64,000 bases of DNA from Clostridium sp. Ade.TY. Lineage in GTDB: Bacteria; Bacillota; Clostridia; Clostridiales; Clostridiaceae. Within the stretch, counting starts at the first letter, position 1. Every line of letters begins with the position of its first letter. A program made the translations under genes and the position numbers. Location of the stretch: assembly GCF_000498355.1 (NCBI RefSeq), contig NZ_AVSV01000029.1:62001-126000 (forward strand), in the 5' to 3' direction. The notes beneath the pieces are model-generated. The model searched no databases. It saw only the letters and a list, made by a program, of their open reading frames with translations, and was not told where the DNA came from. Below are positions 25,869 to 35,492 of this stretch, piece by piece.

Positions 25869-26762
25869 ATGAAAAAGGCTTTAACCTATGGTATCTTAGC
25901 TTCTGTATTTTTTTCCTTTACCTTTGTTCTAAATAAAAGTATGAATATCTCAGGTGGAAATTGGATGTGGAGCGCATCGTTAAGATACATATTTATGTTA
26001 CCAATTCTTTTATTAATTGTTCTTAAAAACAATAGACTTAATGTTATATTTAACTCAATAAAAAGGAATCCAAAGTATTGGATTTTATGGAGTACAGTTG
26101 GATTTGGTTTATTTTATGCTCCATTAACCTTCGCCTCTAACTATGGTGAATCATGGCTTGTTGCTGGTTGCTGGCAAATAACAATTGTTGCTGGAATACT
26201 TTTAACACCAATATTTAAAAGTAAATTACCACTTAAAAATTTATTTTTATCATTATTTATTCTTTTTGGTGTATTTTTAATTCAATATGAACATGCTAAA
26301 AATATAAATATTACTCAAGCACTTTTATCGATTATCCCTATTTTAATTGCAGCTTTTTCTTATCCTTTAGGAAACAGAAAAATGATGATGCTTTGCGAGG
26401 ATGATTTAAGTACTACTGAAAGAGTTTTTGGAATGACTCTTTGTAGCCTTCCATTTTGGTTAATACTCTCTCTTGTCGCTTATAAAAATGTTGGACTTCC
26501 AAGTACTAATCAAATGTTCCAATCATTTTCTGTTGCTATTTTCTCTGGAGTTATTGCAACTATACTTTTCTTTAAAGCTACAAATATGGTTAAACATAAT
26601 TTTAATCAGTTAGCTGTTATTGAAGCAACTCAATCCGCTGAAGTTTTATTTACTATAATAGGTGAAGTTATTATTTTAAATGGTGCTATTCCATCTTTTA
26701 ATGGATTAATTGGACTAGCCTTAATAATTCTTGGAATGATTTTAAATAGTCTTATATCTTAA
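25869..26762 (+). CDS. EamA/EmrE-like multidrug or metabolite exporter (DMT superfamily)
   Basis: A 297-residue, ten-helix inner-membrane protein of the drug/metabolite transporter superfamily, multidrug-resistance subfamily. It opens with ALTYGILASVFFSFTFVLNKSMNISGGNWMWSASLRY and ends with the EATQSAEVLFTIIGEVIILNG segment typical of the second EamA half. The substrate is unknown. The adjacent divergent XRE-cupin gene and shared palindromes suggest ligand-regulated export. SD AAAGGAG lies 8 nt before ATG. Confidence 0.87.
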   Translation: MKKALTYGILASVFFSFTFVLNKSMNISGGNWMWSASLRYIFMLPILLLIVLKNNRLNVIFNSIKRNPKYWILWSTVGFGLFYAPLTFASNYGESWLVAGCWQITIVAGILLTPIFKSKLPLKNLFLSLFILFGVFLIQYEHAKNINITQALLSIIPILIAAFSYPLGNRKMMMLCEDDLSTTERVFGMTLCSLPFWLILSLVAYKNVGLPSTNQMFQSFSVAIFSGVIATILFFKATNMVKHNFNQLAVIEATQSAEVLFTIIGEVIILNGAIPSFNGLIGLALIILGMILNSLIS

Positions 26763-26778
26763 AATAAAATCTAAAATT

Positions 26779-26807
26779 TAAGGGAACTAAAAAAGTTCCC
26801 TTATTTT
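26779..26807 (+). terminator. Terminator after the exporter gene
   Basis: Stem TAAGGGAACT / AGTTCCCTTA, 5-nt A loop, TTTT tail. Confidence 0.88.
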
Positions 26808-26814
26808 AACAAAT

Positions 26815-26877
26815 AGTACTTTACATTATTAAGTACTATATCTTATAATATAATTATACTTAATAATATAAAGTACT
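26815..26877. promoter_or_regulatory. Tandem TACTT-N9-AAGTA dyads upstream of PadR operon
   Basis: AGTACTT-N9-AAGTACT (26815-26837) and TACTT-N9-AAGTA (about 26857-26875) are two dyads about 40 bp apart, roughly four helical turns. Together they also form one large inverted repeat (20 of 21 positions). They lie 130-190 bp upstream of the PadR start. A PadR operator pair is the simplest reading; the promoter itself was not pinned down. Confidence 0.5.
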
Positions 26878-27004
26878 TTATTAAATAAATTATTAAATAT
26901 TTGTTTTACTATAAAACTAACTGATTATTTTAAATTAATATAAAAGTTTTATAAAATAAGCATTTACTTAAATTATATTTATTTTTAAAAGGTGGTGATA
27001 TTAT

Positions 27005-27340
27005 ATGGAATTTGATAAGGAGGTATTAAAAGGATACATAGATTCAATTGTTTTATCAGTATTATATGATGAAGATATGTATGGATATTTAATACTTAAA
27101 AAGATTAAAGAAATATCAAAAGATGAATTTGAAATAAAAGAAGCCACTCTTTATGTTTCATTAAAAAGATTAGAAAAACGTGGGTATTTAAAGGGTTATT
27201 GGAATGATAATTCAGGTACTGGTGGTGGAAGACGTCGCTACTACTCTATAACTTCTGAAGGGAAAGAAGTATTCAATAAAAATTCAAGGGAGTGGAATGT
27301 TTTAAAAGAAGTTATAAGTAACTTTATGAGGGGGAAATAA
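27005..27340 (+). CDS. PadR family transcriptional regulator
   Basis: A 111-residue PadR-s1 type winged helix: YIDSIVLSVLYDEDMYGYLILKKI at the N-terminus, EIKEATLYVSLKRLEKRGYLKGYW as the recognition helix and GGGRRRYYSITSEGKEVF as the wing. The stop is followed after two bases by the start of the HAAS-domain membrane protein, the same arrangement as at 1-1124. SD AAAGGTGG precedes ATG. Confidence 0.93.
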   Translation: MEFDKEVLKGYIDSIVLSVLYDEDMYGYLILKKIKEISKDEFEIKEATLYVSLKRLEKRGYLKGYWNDNSGTGGGRRRYYSITSEGKEVFNKNSREWNVLKEVISNFMRGK

Positions 27341-27342
27341 GT

Positions 27343-28290
27343 ATGGGAAGAATTGAAAAATATATTGATAAAATATATAGTGGGGTCAATGAAAGTGATG
27401 AAGAAACTAAGATTCTAAAAGAAGAAATGAAACTTCATTTATATGATAAAGTTAAAGATTTAATGGAGGAAGGCTTAACTGAAGAAGATAGTATAACTGT
27501 TGCACTTGAAACTTTTGGTGATGAAGTAAGTGTTTCTAAGGATGTTAAATCAATAGTTAAAAATCAAAAAAAGTATACAAATATTTTAATTAGAATAAGT
27601 ATAATACTATTTATTGTTGGATCATTATTTAAAGTTTCTGCATTCTTTGCCGAAAATAAATTTATAGATGATTTTAATAAAACTAGAGAAACAACATCAA
27701 GCGATGTTTTAAATGGAATTTTAGATGTGTTAAATAAAGCTGAGATTACAGAACAAGACAAAAAAGGCTTTGATAGTATTTTAAATGACTATAATAATAA
27801 ATATGAAAATGGACTTTATAGCATTACAATTTTAAAAGATAATATACCTTTATATGAATTTAATAGAGAAGTATCACCTGATCTTATAAAAAATGACTTA
27901 TCAGGAATGACTAGTAAGGGACACAATTGGACTGTACACTACAAACAAACTGATTATGATTCATATAGAAACTCTATTATAACAAGTCAAATTTTTAGTA
28001 TCTCTGATATATCAAATTCACTACACTTTATATTAAATAATATTGGATTTTTGTTTATATCACTATCATGGATACTTACTGTAATGTACTATACTCAAAA
28101 ATCTATACTTAATAATTCACTGGATAAAAAGAAAATAATTTTATTATCAATTGAAACTATAATTATTTTTGCTACATTTGTTTCTGATAAAGATATAATG
28201 ATGCCAACTGTTTTATTATTTATTATTTTAAATTATTTTGCACCTAAAGTACTAAGTAAATATTTCAATAAAAGTCTTTCTTTTGTTTAA
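27343..28290 (+). CDS. HAAS/permease-prefix domain membrane protein paired with PadR
   Basis: A 315-residue protein with an N-terminal helical domain (MGRIEKYIDKIYSGV, then GLTEEDSITVALETFGDEVSVSKDV) as in HAAS proteins. A transmembrane helix at about 82-103 precedes an extracellular segment of some 120 residues; three more helices lie at the C-terminus (about 232-252, 263-281, 284-302). The layout differs from the first PadR partner (141-1124), which lacks the large external domain. Possibly a sensor or antagonist of PadR; not shown. Confidence 0.7.
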   Translation: MGRIEKYIDKIYSGVNESDEETKILKEEMKLHLYDKVKDLMEEGLTEEDSITVALETFGDEVSVSKDVKSIVKNQKKYTNILIRISIILFIVGSLFKVSAFFAENKFIDDFNKTRETTSSDVLNGILDVLNKAEITEQDKKGFDSILNDYNNKYENGLYSITILKDNIPLYEFNREVSPDLIKNDLSGMTSKGHNWTVHYKQTDYDSYRNSIITSQIFSISDISNSLHFILNNIGFLFISLSWILTVMYYTQKSILNNSLDKKKIILLSIETIIIFATFVSDKDIMMPTVLLFIILNYFAPKVLSKYFNKSLSFV

Positions 28291-28330
28291 GTAAATTTCT
28301 CTATGTTTTTGAATAGTATTTTTTGAATAA

Positions 28331-28363
28331 AAAACCAGTAGAATTTTTTCTACTGGTTTTATT
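28331..28363 (+). terminator. Terminator after the second PadR/HAAS operon
   Basis: 13-bp stem AAAACCAGTAGAA / TTCTACTGGTTTT with a TTTT loop and T-rich tail. Confidence 0.85.
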
Positions 28364-28388
28364 ACATATCTTATATTAATCTCTATTT

Positions 28389-29177
28389 TTATTGATTATT
28401 ATACTTTTCATTTATTTCACTAAAAAATAAATTCATAAATTTATTTTTTAAATCAACCATTTCTTGAATTCTTTCATTAAATATATTTTCTGATTCCTCA
28501 AACGGTTCTATTAATCTTCCTAAATATTCTTCTACACTTTCACAGCTAGTTATTCTTATAAAATCATATACGCTCTCTATAAGCTCTGTAACATATTTAA
28601 CTGCTGAACGTGAATAAAGATTATGAACTCTAAAATTCCCATTTTCTAAAACATAAAAGTTTTTCTTTTGCTTACTATAAATTATAAAATCACTTATATC
28701 AATTTCATCTAATAAGTTATCAAATTCTGATATAAAAATATCCAAATTATATTCTTCTAATGAATAATATTCTTCAGGTGTATCCCTCTCCACTTTTAAA
28801 ATATTTTCTAAGCCTTTAAGAGTAGATTTTACTATTACTCCACCATCTTTTATAAATTTCATGTCAGAAGCATCATATTTTCTAACATTATCTTTAAATG
28901 TTTTATTTAGATATTCATCTACATCATCAACAACTTTAAACTCAATTTTATATTTTGGATATAAATTTAAGTCTATATTATTAGAGTTTGAAATAAGTTT
29001 TAATGTTACGTTACCATCTGTAGTTTTTATTATATTATAAACCTTTGCTTGACTCTTTAAATTATTGGAAAAATCATTATATATTTCATTTAAATCTTCT
29101 AATATTCTTATATATTCATCATATTTAAATGGTTCATTGGATAAATTTAAATAATATTTAATATCATTTTCTACCAT
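28389..29177 (-). CDS. Conserved-looking soluble protein of unknown function
   Basis: A 262-residue acidic, soluble protein without signal peptide or membrane segment. It mixes helices at both ends with a beta-rich middle (VTLKLISN, YKIEFKVVDD, DGGVIVKSTL). No family was recognised. SD GGAG lies upstream of ATG and the gene is single, between a terminator and the ade gene on the same strand (118-bp gap). It could be read after ade. Confidence 0.6.
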   Translation of the reverse strand: MVENDIKYYLNLSNEPFKYDEYIRILEDLNEIYNDFSNNLKSQAKVYNIIKTTDGNVTLKLISNSNNIDLNLYPKYKIEFKVVDDVDEYLNKTFKDNVRKYDASDMKFIKDGGVIVKSTLKGLENILKVERDTPEEYYSLEEYNLDIFISEFDNLLDEIDISDFIIYSKQKKNFYVLENGNFRVHNLYSRSAVKYVTELIESVYDFIRITSCESVEEYLGRLIEPFEESENIFNERIQEMVDLKNKFMNLFFSEINEKYNNQ

Positions 29178-29295
29178 CTATAATTCATCTCCTATATTAA
29201 AAATAACGTTTTCTTATCTATAATTATAATTAAACTTATCCTTTAAATATTGTTTTTTACCTAAATTTTATATATATTTCATAATTATATAACAC

Positions 29296-31035
29296 TTAAT
29301 AAGATGCGTTAATAAACTTAAAATTATTTACATCAAATAAACCTCTATCTGTTATTTTAAGTTCTGGAATTACTGGCAATGCTAAAAATGATAAAGTTAA
29401 AAATGGATTAAAATCAATTTCTGGAGCTATTTCTAAAACTGACTTATGAATATTATCAAGGTCTTCTAAAAGATAGTTTGTATCTCTTAATGTAATTATT
29501 CCACCAAACTCAAGCTGAACAGAATTTAAGACTTTATTATTTTTTGTAACAACAATTCCCCCACCAATTCTTTTAAGTTCATTAACAGCAAGAATCATAT
29601 CATTATCATTAGTTCCTGTAACAATAATATTATGAGAATCATGTGCTACTGACGTTGCTATTGCACCCTCTTTAATTTTAAGTCCATTTATAATACCAAG
29701 ACCTACTTCTCCACTCCCTTTATGTCTTTCAATAACTGCAACTTTTAACAAATCATCCTTTGTGCTACTTATAAATTCCTCTTTATTTTCTAAATCTTCC
29801 ACTTTTATTTTTAAATGATTACTCTCTAATCTATTTTTTATAAGCCCTATAACATTTATATATTGTTTATTCTTTAAATCAATTTTCAAATTATCTAAAG
29901 TAATTTCTTTAAAATTAATACTATTTTTGATACTTATGGTTTTCTTAAGTTTATTCTCTTTATAGATAAGCTCATTATCTTTAACAACAAGCTTTCCATT
30001 TTTGTATACAGAATTTATAAGGAAACTCTCTAAATTATCTAATATTATAAAATCTGCAACATATCCTGGTGCTATTGCCCCTTTATTATTTAATCCATAA
30101 CATTCAGCTGTATTTAATGTTGCCATTTGTATTGCTGTTTCTTTCTTAACTCCATAATCTATTGCCATTTTTATTGATTTATCTATACTTCCATTTTTGA
30201 TTAAATCATCAATATGCTTATCATCTGTGCAGAAACATAATCTTCTTGTATTATATATATTAACTGAAGCTAGTAATTCTTTTAAATTTTTTGCTACAGT
30301 TCCTTCCCTCATAAGGACATACATTCCTCTTCTTAATCTATCTATAACTTCCTTTGTTGTATGACATTCGTGATCTGTTTTTATATTGCAAACTCTATAA
30401 CTATTTATCATCTCCTCATTAAAACCTGCACAATGCCCGTCAATAATTAAATTTCTATTTTTAGTTTCTAAAACTTTGTTTAACATTTTATCATCACAAT
30501 TAAAAACTGCAGGTCCATTCATAACTTCAGCAAGTCCAAGTACATATTTATTTTGATATAAATCTTTTAAATCTTCTGCTTCTATTCTTGCTCCTGAATC
30601 TTCAAAATCTGTTGATGGAACACAAGATGATATCATAAAATAAAAATCTAAAGGCAAACCAAAGCTTAAATCCATCATAACCTTTATGCCTTCTACTCCA
30701 AGTACATTTGCTATTTCATGAGGGTCTGTTACTATTGATGTTATTCCATGTTTTAAAGCTTCCTTATAATATTCATTTGGAGTAATTAAGGAAGATTCTA
30801 TATGAGCATGTCCATCAATAAGTCCTGGAACTATATACTTTGAAGTTCCATCTATTTCTTCTTTTCCACTATACTCTCCAAGTCCAATAATATAACCATC
30901 TCTTATTGCAACATCACATGTAAATATATCACTTTGAAATACATCAATTACATTTACATTTTTAATTACTAAATCACTTAATTCTTTCTTGGTTGAGCTC
31001 CTAATTTGATTTTTTAAACTTTCCTTTTTCATCAT
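29296..31035 (-). CDS. ade: Adenine deaminase
   Basis: A 579-residue amidohydrolase-fold adenine deaminase (adenine to hypoxanthine plus ammonia). Metal ligands are seen in VPGLIDGHAHIESS, DPHEIANVLG, GHCAGF, DHECHTT and CTDDKHIDDL; the C-terminal domain has GEVGLGIINGLKIKEGAIATSVAHDSHNIIVTGTND, specific to bacterial Ade. Start chosen at 31035, 5 nt after GGGAG (a second ATG follows directly); a TTG five codons earlier overlaps the SD. No purine riboswitch was found in the 5' region. Confidence 0.96.
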   Translation of the reverse strand: MMKKESLKNQIRSSTKKELSDLVIKNVNVIDVFQSDIFTCDVAIRDGYIIGLGEYSGKEEIDGTSKYIVPGLIDGHAHIESSLITPNEYYKEALKHGITSIVTDPHEIANVLGVEGIKVMMDLSFGLPLDFYFMISSCVPSTDFEDSGARIEAEDLKDLYQNKYVLGLAEVMNGPAVFNCDDKMLNKVLETKNRNLIIDGHCAGFNEEMINSYRVCNIKTDHECHTTKEVIDRLRRGMYVLMREGTVAKNLKELLASVNIYNTRRLCFCTDDKHIDDLIKNGSIDKSIKMAIDYGVKKETAIQMATLNTAECYGLNNKGAIAPGYVADFIILDNLESFLINSVYKNGKLVVKDNELIYKENKLKKTISIKNSINFKEITLDNLKIDLKNKQYINVIGLIKNRLESNHLKIKVEDLENKEEFISSTKDDLLKVAVIERHKGSGEVGLGIINGLKIKEGAIATSVAHDSHNIIVTGTNDNDMILAVNELKRIGGGIVVTKNNKVLNSVQLEFGGIITLRDTNYLLEDLDNIHKSVLEIAPEIDFNPFLTLSFLALPVIPELKITDRGLFDVNNFKFINASY

Positions 31036-31050
31036 TAACTCTCCCTTCAA

Positions 31051-31309
31051 AGGTAATAAATTTTAAGTTACGCCTATATTAGTAAAGATTAGTTTATATA
31101 TTATTTTGCTATGCTTTAAGTAAATTTTTATTTTTAGATAAACATATATACTTATATTAATTTTACAAAATATTGCCGTAATAAGTCTTGAAATTTTACT
31201 TAACAAATTAAGTTTTAACAAAAACTTTCCAATCTTTACATAAATAAACTAAACGATAACTTAAATATAATAATTTCTATAAATACTTCTTATTACTATA
31301 TATAAAAAG
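31051..31309. other. ade upstream region without recognised RNA
   Basis: About 260 bp of AT-rich sequence upstream of ade. No purine riboswitch signature, no coding frame and no clear promoter box could be supported by eye. Confidence 0.4.
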
Positions 31310-31337
31310 AAGCCTTGTAAATTATACAAAGCTTTTT
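31310..31337 (-). terminator. Terminator after a gene remnant
   Basis: AAGC-C-TTGTA pairs with TACAA-A-GCTT, with T runs on both strands. On the minus strand it directly follows the remnant at 31383-31463, as if the old gene's terminator had been left behind. Confidence 0.65.
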
Positions 31338-31382
31338 TAAAATTGTTAAAGTTTTTAAATATTTATATTATATATTTCTATT

Positions 31383-31463
31383 TTATAAATATGTTTCTAT
31401 AAAATTCCCAACATATTTTCTCATTTCTAAAGCTATCCGTCCACTCTGATTGTTTATCAATTT
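31383..31463 (-). pseudogene. Possible C-terminal remnant of a deleted gene
   Basis: About 26 codons on the minus strand, ending GRIALEMRKYVGNFIETYL and a TAA, read like a genuine protein C-terminus and are followed by a terminator. An in-frame stop lies just upstream, and no start is present. The parent protein was not identified. It could be chance. Confidence 0.3.
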
Positions 31464-31559
31464 AATTTAAATATTTATCGATAAACGATAAATTTTTATT
31501 GATTTTATTTAATTCACATGATATTATACAAACATAATAAAAACAAAGGAGAATTTTAT

Positions 31560-31766
31560 ATGAAAAAAATTAATTACTTTTTACCATTTATTCTAAGTGC
31601 TTTTTGCTTTATTTCTTTCAATATTATAGGATCCACTGTAGATTCTAATGGATTTGTTCATGAACCATTTTTCTTAGTTCCTATTGGATTTGCTTTTTTC
31701 TTTATAGGATTAATTTCATTAATAGTAAAAGGCTCAATAACTTTTATAAAAAAATCTAAATATTAA
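31560..31766 (+). CDS. DUF3955 small membrane protein
   Basis: A 68-residue protein with two transmembrane helices (about 5-22 and 37-58) and the family pattern SFNIIGSTVDSNGFVHEPFFLVPIGFAFFFIGLI. Start at 31560 is set by AAAGGAG 9 nt upstream. A promoter TTGATT-17-TATTAT lies about 35 bp before the SD, preceded by ATCGATAAACGAT-type repeats (about 31478-31490). Function unknown. Confidence 0.8.
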   Translation: MKKINYFLPFILSAFCFISFNIIGSTVDSNGFVHEPFFLVPIGFAFFFIGLISLIVKGSITFIKKSKY

Positions 31767-31777
31767 TATTAAAATAA

Positions 31778-31815
31778 AAAAGAATTGTAACTTTAAAACA
31801 AAGTTACAATTCTTC
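31778..31815. terminator. Bidirectional terminator
   Basis: 14-bp stem AGAATTGTAACTTT / AAAGTTACAATTCT with 5-nt loop lies between the convergent DUF3955 and DHFR-like genes. Confidence 0.85.
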
Positions 31816-31828
31816 TTAATATTAAATA

Positions 31829-32353
31829 TTATCTTTTACTATATTTTAAAATGGTGATTCCATCTTCTATAATACATTCTTTAAGATCAAGATCTATTTT
31901 AGGATTATCTTTCAAAAATAAAGGTCTACCTTTTCCAAGTATAGTTGGTATTATTCCTATTATATATTCATCTATAATATTAGCTTTAATAAAGTTATCT
32001 AAAAGAATACCTCCCCCAAATAAAAATATATCTTTACCTTCTTTTTCCCTTTCTTCTAAAACTGCCTTACATATATCTCCATTTATAAAATGTATATTAT
32101 CATAGTTTTCTAACTTTTTTGATGTTGCTATAAAAACTTTTTTATTTTCATAGTCTTTATGAAAATTTTGATCATAACATTTCTTTCCCATAACTACAAC
32201 ACTTACATTATCTAAAAACTTATTAAAATCATATTTATTTTTTGTGTTTAACTTACTGTTACCATCTCCAACAATCCAGTCAAAACCACCATCTTCATCT
32301 GCAATATATCCATCAATACTCATTGCTAAATTAAAAATTATTTTTCTTTTCAT
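31829..32353 (-). CDS. Dihydrofolate reductase-like (RibD C-terminal fold) protein
   Basis: A 174-residue protein of the RibD-C/DHFR-like family: MSIDGYIADEDGGFDWIVGD, VVVMGKKCYDQ, KVFIATSK, DIFLFGGGILLDNFIKANIIDEYIIGIIPTILGKGRPLF. It would bind NADPH; the substrate of these stand-alone proteins is usually unknown and it need not be a true DHFR. SD GGGAAAA precedes ATG. It is monocistronic. Confidence 0.85.
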   Translation of the reverse strand: MKRKIIFNLAMSIDGYIADEDGGFDWIVGDGNSKLNTKNKYDFNKFLDNVSVVVMGKKCYDQNFHKDYENKKVFIATSKKLENYDNIHFINGDICKAVLEEREKEGKDIFLFGGGILLDNFIKANIIDEYIIGIIPTILGKGRPLFLKDNPKIDLDLKECIIEDGITILKYSKR

Positions 32354-32444
32354 TTATTTTCCCTCATAAAATTTATTTAATATATTTTATTTTTTAAATT
32401 TATTCATTCCTAAATATATTAATTCAGATAATAATTTACTTAAA

Positions 32445-33821
32445 TCAAAGCTTTATATTTATCTTTAATCCTTCTTCTAACTTACTTTCAGCATTAATTT
32501 CCCCATTATGTGCTTTAATAATGTCATAAACTATTGCCATTCCAAGCCCTGAACCTTCTATCTTTTTATTTGTATTTGTTCCTCTATAATATCTTTTAAA
32601 TATATTTATAAGATCATCTTCTGATACACCTCTACCATTATCTTCTACGAAAATTTCTACACAATCATTTACTTTTTTAATATTTATATTAACTTTTACA
32701 TCACTATTATTATGAACAAAAGCATTTATTATAAGATTTACAAATACTCTCTTTATTAGATGTTCATCTAAGTTTAGTAATATTTTTTCCTCTGAATAAG
32801 TAAACTTTATATTTCTATAACTATATTTCTCATCATTTATAATGTCTATTATTACATGTCTAATTAAAGATACAATGTTTACTTTCTTCTTATTTAAAAC
32901 TAAAGTATTATTTTTAAGTCTTGTTGATAAATTTAAATCTTCAACTAAAGTTTTTATATACTCACTTTTTCTTATTATAGTGTTACAACATTTTTTTCTA
33001 GTATTGTCATCAATATAATATTCAGTATCACCCATTATTTCTGCATTGCCAATAATTGAAGTAAGAGGTGTCTTTATATCATGAGAAATATTTGAAATCC
33101 ATTCTTCTCTCATATTTTCAAGTTTTTCTCTTTCTTTCTCATTGCTTTGAAGCTTATATTCTAGTTGATTTAAGCAATTTTCAACTTCATAATACATTCC
33201 AAGCTTTATTTTATTTTTTGAATAAGTTCCATTAGATAAATCTACTATTTTACACACAATTCTACTTATAGGCTTTGTTATTTTTAAAGTATATAAGAAA
33301 CTTATTACAATAAGTAAAATTACATTCATTATAATTAAACTTGGAAATTTATGAGCCTTTTCAATTAAGGCTACATCATAAGAATAATTTACCCTTTTTA
33401 CTTTGTTAGTATCTAAAAATAAAAGATAAGTATAATTTTTATTATTTAAAATTTTATCATCCAAAAATAAAGTATTACTTTTATTATTAAAACTATCTAT
33501 AAGTTGTTTATTAGAATAACTTTTTAATGTATTACTTGGTTTATTATAACTATAAACTTCATCATTATTTTCGTTTAAAATTTGAAGTCCTATATTATTT
33601 TCCTTTAACCAATTAATACCTTCTCTATTTACTTTTATATTTTTATCCTTTGATAAATACAAGTAATCTTTAAAGTTTGATATCATCTCTTCTGGATGAT
33701 AGTTATATAATGCACCTTCTTTATAAATACTATTTCTAATAAAAATCATATTTATAAGTACAATAACAGAGCATGCAAGAAGAAAAGATATAAGATAATG
33801 AAAAATAAGTTTTTTCCTCAT
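32445..33821 (-). CDS. Membrane sensor histidine kinase
   Basis: A 458-residue kinase. TM1 is at about 7-26, an extracytoplasmic domain spans 27-158, TM2 is 160-180, followed by a HAMP-like linker, a HisKA domain with phospho-acceptor His247 (WISNISHDIKTPLTS), and an ATPase domain with N box NLIINAFVHNN, G1 DNGRGVSEDD and G2 GSGLGMAIV. It lies 4 bp after its response regulator gene. The signal is not evident; the ABC-2 transporter downstream of the divergent gene at 34761 is a possible target. Confidence 0.93.
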   Translation of the reverse strand: MRKKLIFHYLISFLLACSVIVLINMIFIRNSIYKEGALYNYHPEEMISNFKDYLYLSKDKNIKVNREGINWLKENNIGLQILNENNDEVYSYNKPSNTLKSYSNKQLIDSFNNKSNTLFLDDKILNNKNYTYLLFLDTNKVKRVNYSYDVALIEKAHKFPSLIIMNVILLIVISFLYTLKITKPISRIVCKIVDLSNGTYSKNKIKLGMYYEVENCLNQLEYKLQSNEKEREKLENMREEWISNISHDIKTPLTSIIGNAEIMGDTEYYIDDNTRKKCCNTIIRKSEYIKTLVEDLNLSTRLKNNTLVLNKKKVNIVSLIRHVIIDIINDEKYSYRNIKFTYSEEKILLNLDEHLIKRVFVNLIINAFVHNNSDVKVNINIKKVNDCVEIFVEDNGRGVSEDDLINIFKRYYRGTNTNKKIEGSGLGMAIVYDIIKAHNGEINAESKLEEGLKINIKL

Positions 33822-33825
33822 TTAA

Positions 33826-34536
33826 TTATTCTCCATTCATTATAAACTTATATCCTAATCCAATTATCGTTGTTATATATTTGGGCTTTGATGGATTATC
33901 TTCAATTTTCATTCTAAGCTTTCTTATATGAACTGTAATTGTATTGTCAAACCCAAAAAAGTTTTCTCCCCAAACTTCATTACAAATCATTTCTTTACTT
34001 ATTATTCTATTTGGATTATTAATTAAATATTTAAGTAACTTTAATTCTTTAGCTGTAAATTCTAAAACTTTTCCACCCTTATATACTTCACTAGTTTCTT
34101 CATTTATTTCAATATCACCAAATTTAATAATACTATTTTTATTTGGAATAATATTATTAAATGCTTTAAGTCTTACCTTTAACCTAAAAGCTACTTCTTT
34201 AGCACTAAAAGGTTTTGTAATATAATCATCTGCACCAATTGCAAATCCTAATAATCTATCTACTTCTTCTGATTTTGCAGATATAAATAATATTGGAACT
34301 TCACTTAACTTCCTAATGTTATTAAAAACATCATAACCACTTATATCTGGAAGCATAATATCTAAAAGAACTATATCTGGTTTAATATTTTTAAATAATT
34401 CTATTCCATCTATTCCACTATTAGCTATAAAAATATTATTAAAGCCCTCTCTCTTTAATACAGTGCATAAAATATCTACAATATCTTGTTCATCATCAAT
34501 TATTAATACTTTATATTTTTCAAAAATATTATTCAA
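33826..34536 (-). CDS. OmpR family response regulator
   Basis: A 236-residue regulator. The receiver has Asp14/Asp15, phospho-acceptor Asp59 (DIVLLDIMLPD) and Lys in ITKPFSAKE; the C-terminal winged helix contains LTAKELKLLKYLINNPNRIISKEMICNEVWGENFFGFDNTITVHIRKLRMKIE. It is first in a two-gene operon with the histidine kinase. Confidence 0.95.
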   Translation of the reverse strand: MNNIFEKYKVLIIDDEQDIVDILCTVLKREGFNNIFIANSGIDGIELFKNIKPDIVLLDIMLPDISGYDVFNNIRKLSEVPILFISAKSEEVDRLLGFAIGADDYITKPFSAKEVAFRLKVRLKAFNNIIPNKNSIIKFGDIEINEETSEVYKGGKVLEFTAKELKLLKYLINNPNRIISKEMICNEVWGENFFGFDNTITVHIRKLRMKIEDNPSKPKYITTIIGLGYKFIMNGE

Positions 34537-34760
34537 TTTTCCCCACCCCTTTGTGGTTTAGATTATATCATAAGGAACAAGTTTTAAGTCAATGTTGATT
34601 TTAATATACAATTTAAATTTAAGATGGATTTAAGATAGATTTTATTCAAATTAAATATAGACATAATACACTTATATTAGACAGACAAGCTTTAATTTAG
34701 TAAATTTTTATTTACTAAAAAGCTTTTTAAATATAAATAAATAATTAAGGAGAATAATTT

Positions 34761-35423
34761 ATGCAAGCAATTATGGAACCAATCTTTCATGTAATTTATT
34801 TAACTACAGTAATTACTTTAGGATTTATAATGATAACAAAATCAAAAGACAAATATTTTAAACTTTTTGGATTAATGTCTGTAATATTAGGCTTTGGTGA
34901 TTCATTTCACTTAATCCCTAGAATATATTCACTATTAACTACAGGACTTGAGAATCATGCATCATCATTAGGTTTTGGTAAATTAATTACATCAATAACT
35001 ATGACAATCTTTTATTTAATACTTTATAAAATTTTTAAGCTTAGATTTGATATTAAGAATTCAAAAGTATTGGATATAACAATGTATTTACTTGCAGGAA
35101 TTAGAATTATTCTTTGCTTATTCCCTCAGAATGAATGGTTTATAAACAATCCACCAATAAGCTGGGGAATATATAGGAATATACCATTTGCACTTATGGG
35201 ACTTATTATGATTTATCTTTTATATAGTTATGGAGTAGAGTATAAAGATAAAGATTATAAACATCTTGGAATAGCTGTATTTTTATCATTTGCCTTTTAT
35301 ATTCCAGTTGTACTTTGGGCATCAGAAAACTTTCTTGTTGGAATGCTTATGATTCCAAAAACTTTAGCTTATGTTTGGGTAGTTTTAATTGGATATAAAG
35401 AATTTAGAAAATCTTTAAAATAA
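34761..35423 (+). CDS. Seven-helix membrane protein of unknown function
   Basis: A 220-residue polytopic protein with about seven hydrophobic segments and a notable FGDSFHLIPRIYSLL motif near residue 46 (His and Arg next to a membrane edge), then KDKDYKHLGIAVFLSFAFYIPVVLW. No named family recognised. It is divergent from the response regulator (224-bp gap), so it may be a target of that two-component system. SD AAGGAG lies 8 nt before ATG. Confidence 0.65.
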   Translation: MQAIMEPIFHVIYLTTVITLGFIMITKSKDKYFKLFGLMSVILGFGDSFHLIPRIYSLLTTGLENHASSLGFGKLITSITMTIFYLILYKIFKLRFDIKNSKVLDITMYLLAGIRIILCLFPQNEWFINNPPISWGIYRNIPFALMGLIMIYLLYSYGVEYKDKDYKHLGIAVFLSFAFYIPVVLWASENFLVGMLMIPKTLAYVWVVLIGYKEFRKSLK

Positions 35424-35430
35424 TTTTTAA

Positions 35431-35466
35431 AAAGCAGCAGACATTTAATAGTCTACTGCTTTTTTA
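35431..35466 (+). terminator. Terminator after the seven-helix protein gene
   Basis: 12-bp stem with one mismatch (AAAGCAGCAGAC / GTCTACTGCTTT) and a T run; it also faces the convergent ABC permease gene. Confidence 0.8.
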
Positions 35467-35492
35467 TAATAACTTAACTTTAAACCATAATA

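Noticed and set aside
31051-31309. Purine riboswitch upstream of adenine deaminase
   Set aside because: No purine-aptamer core (TATAATCCT-like and GTTTCTACC-like segments) could be found on the minus strand.
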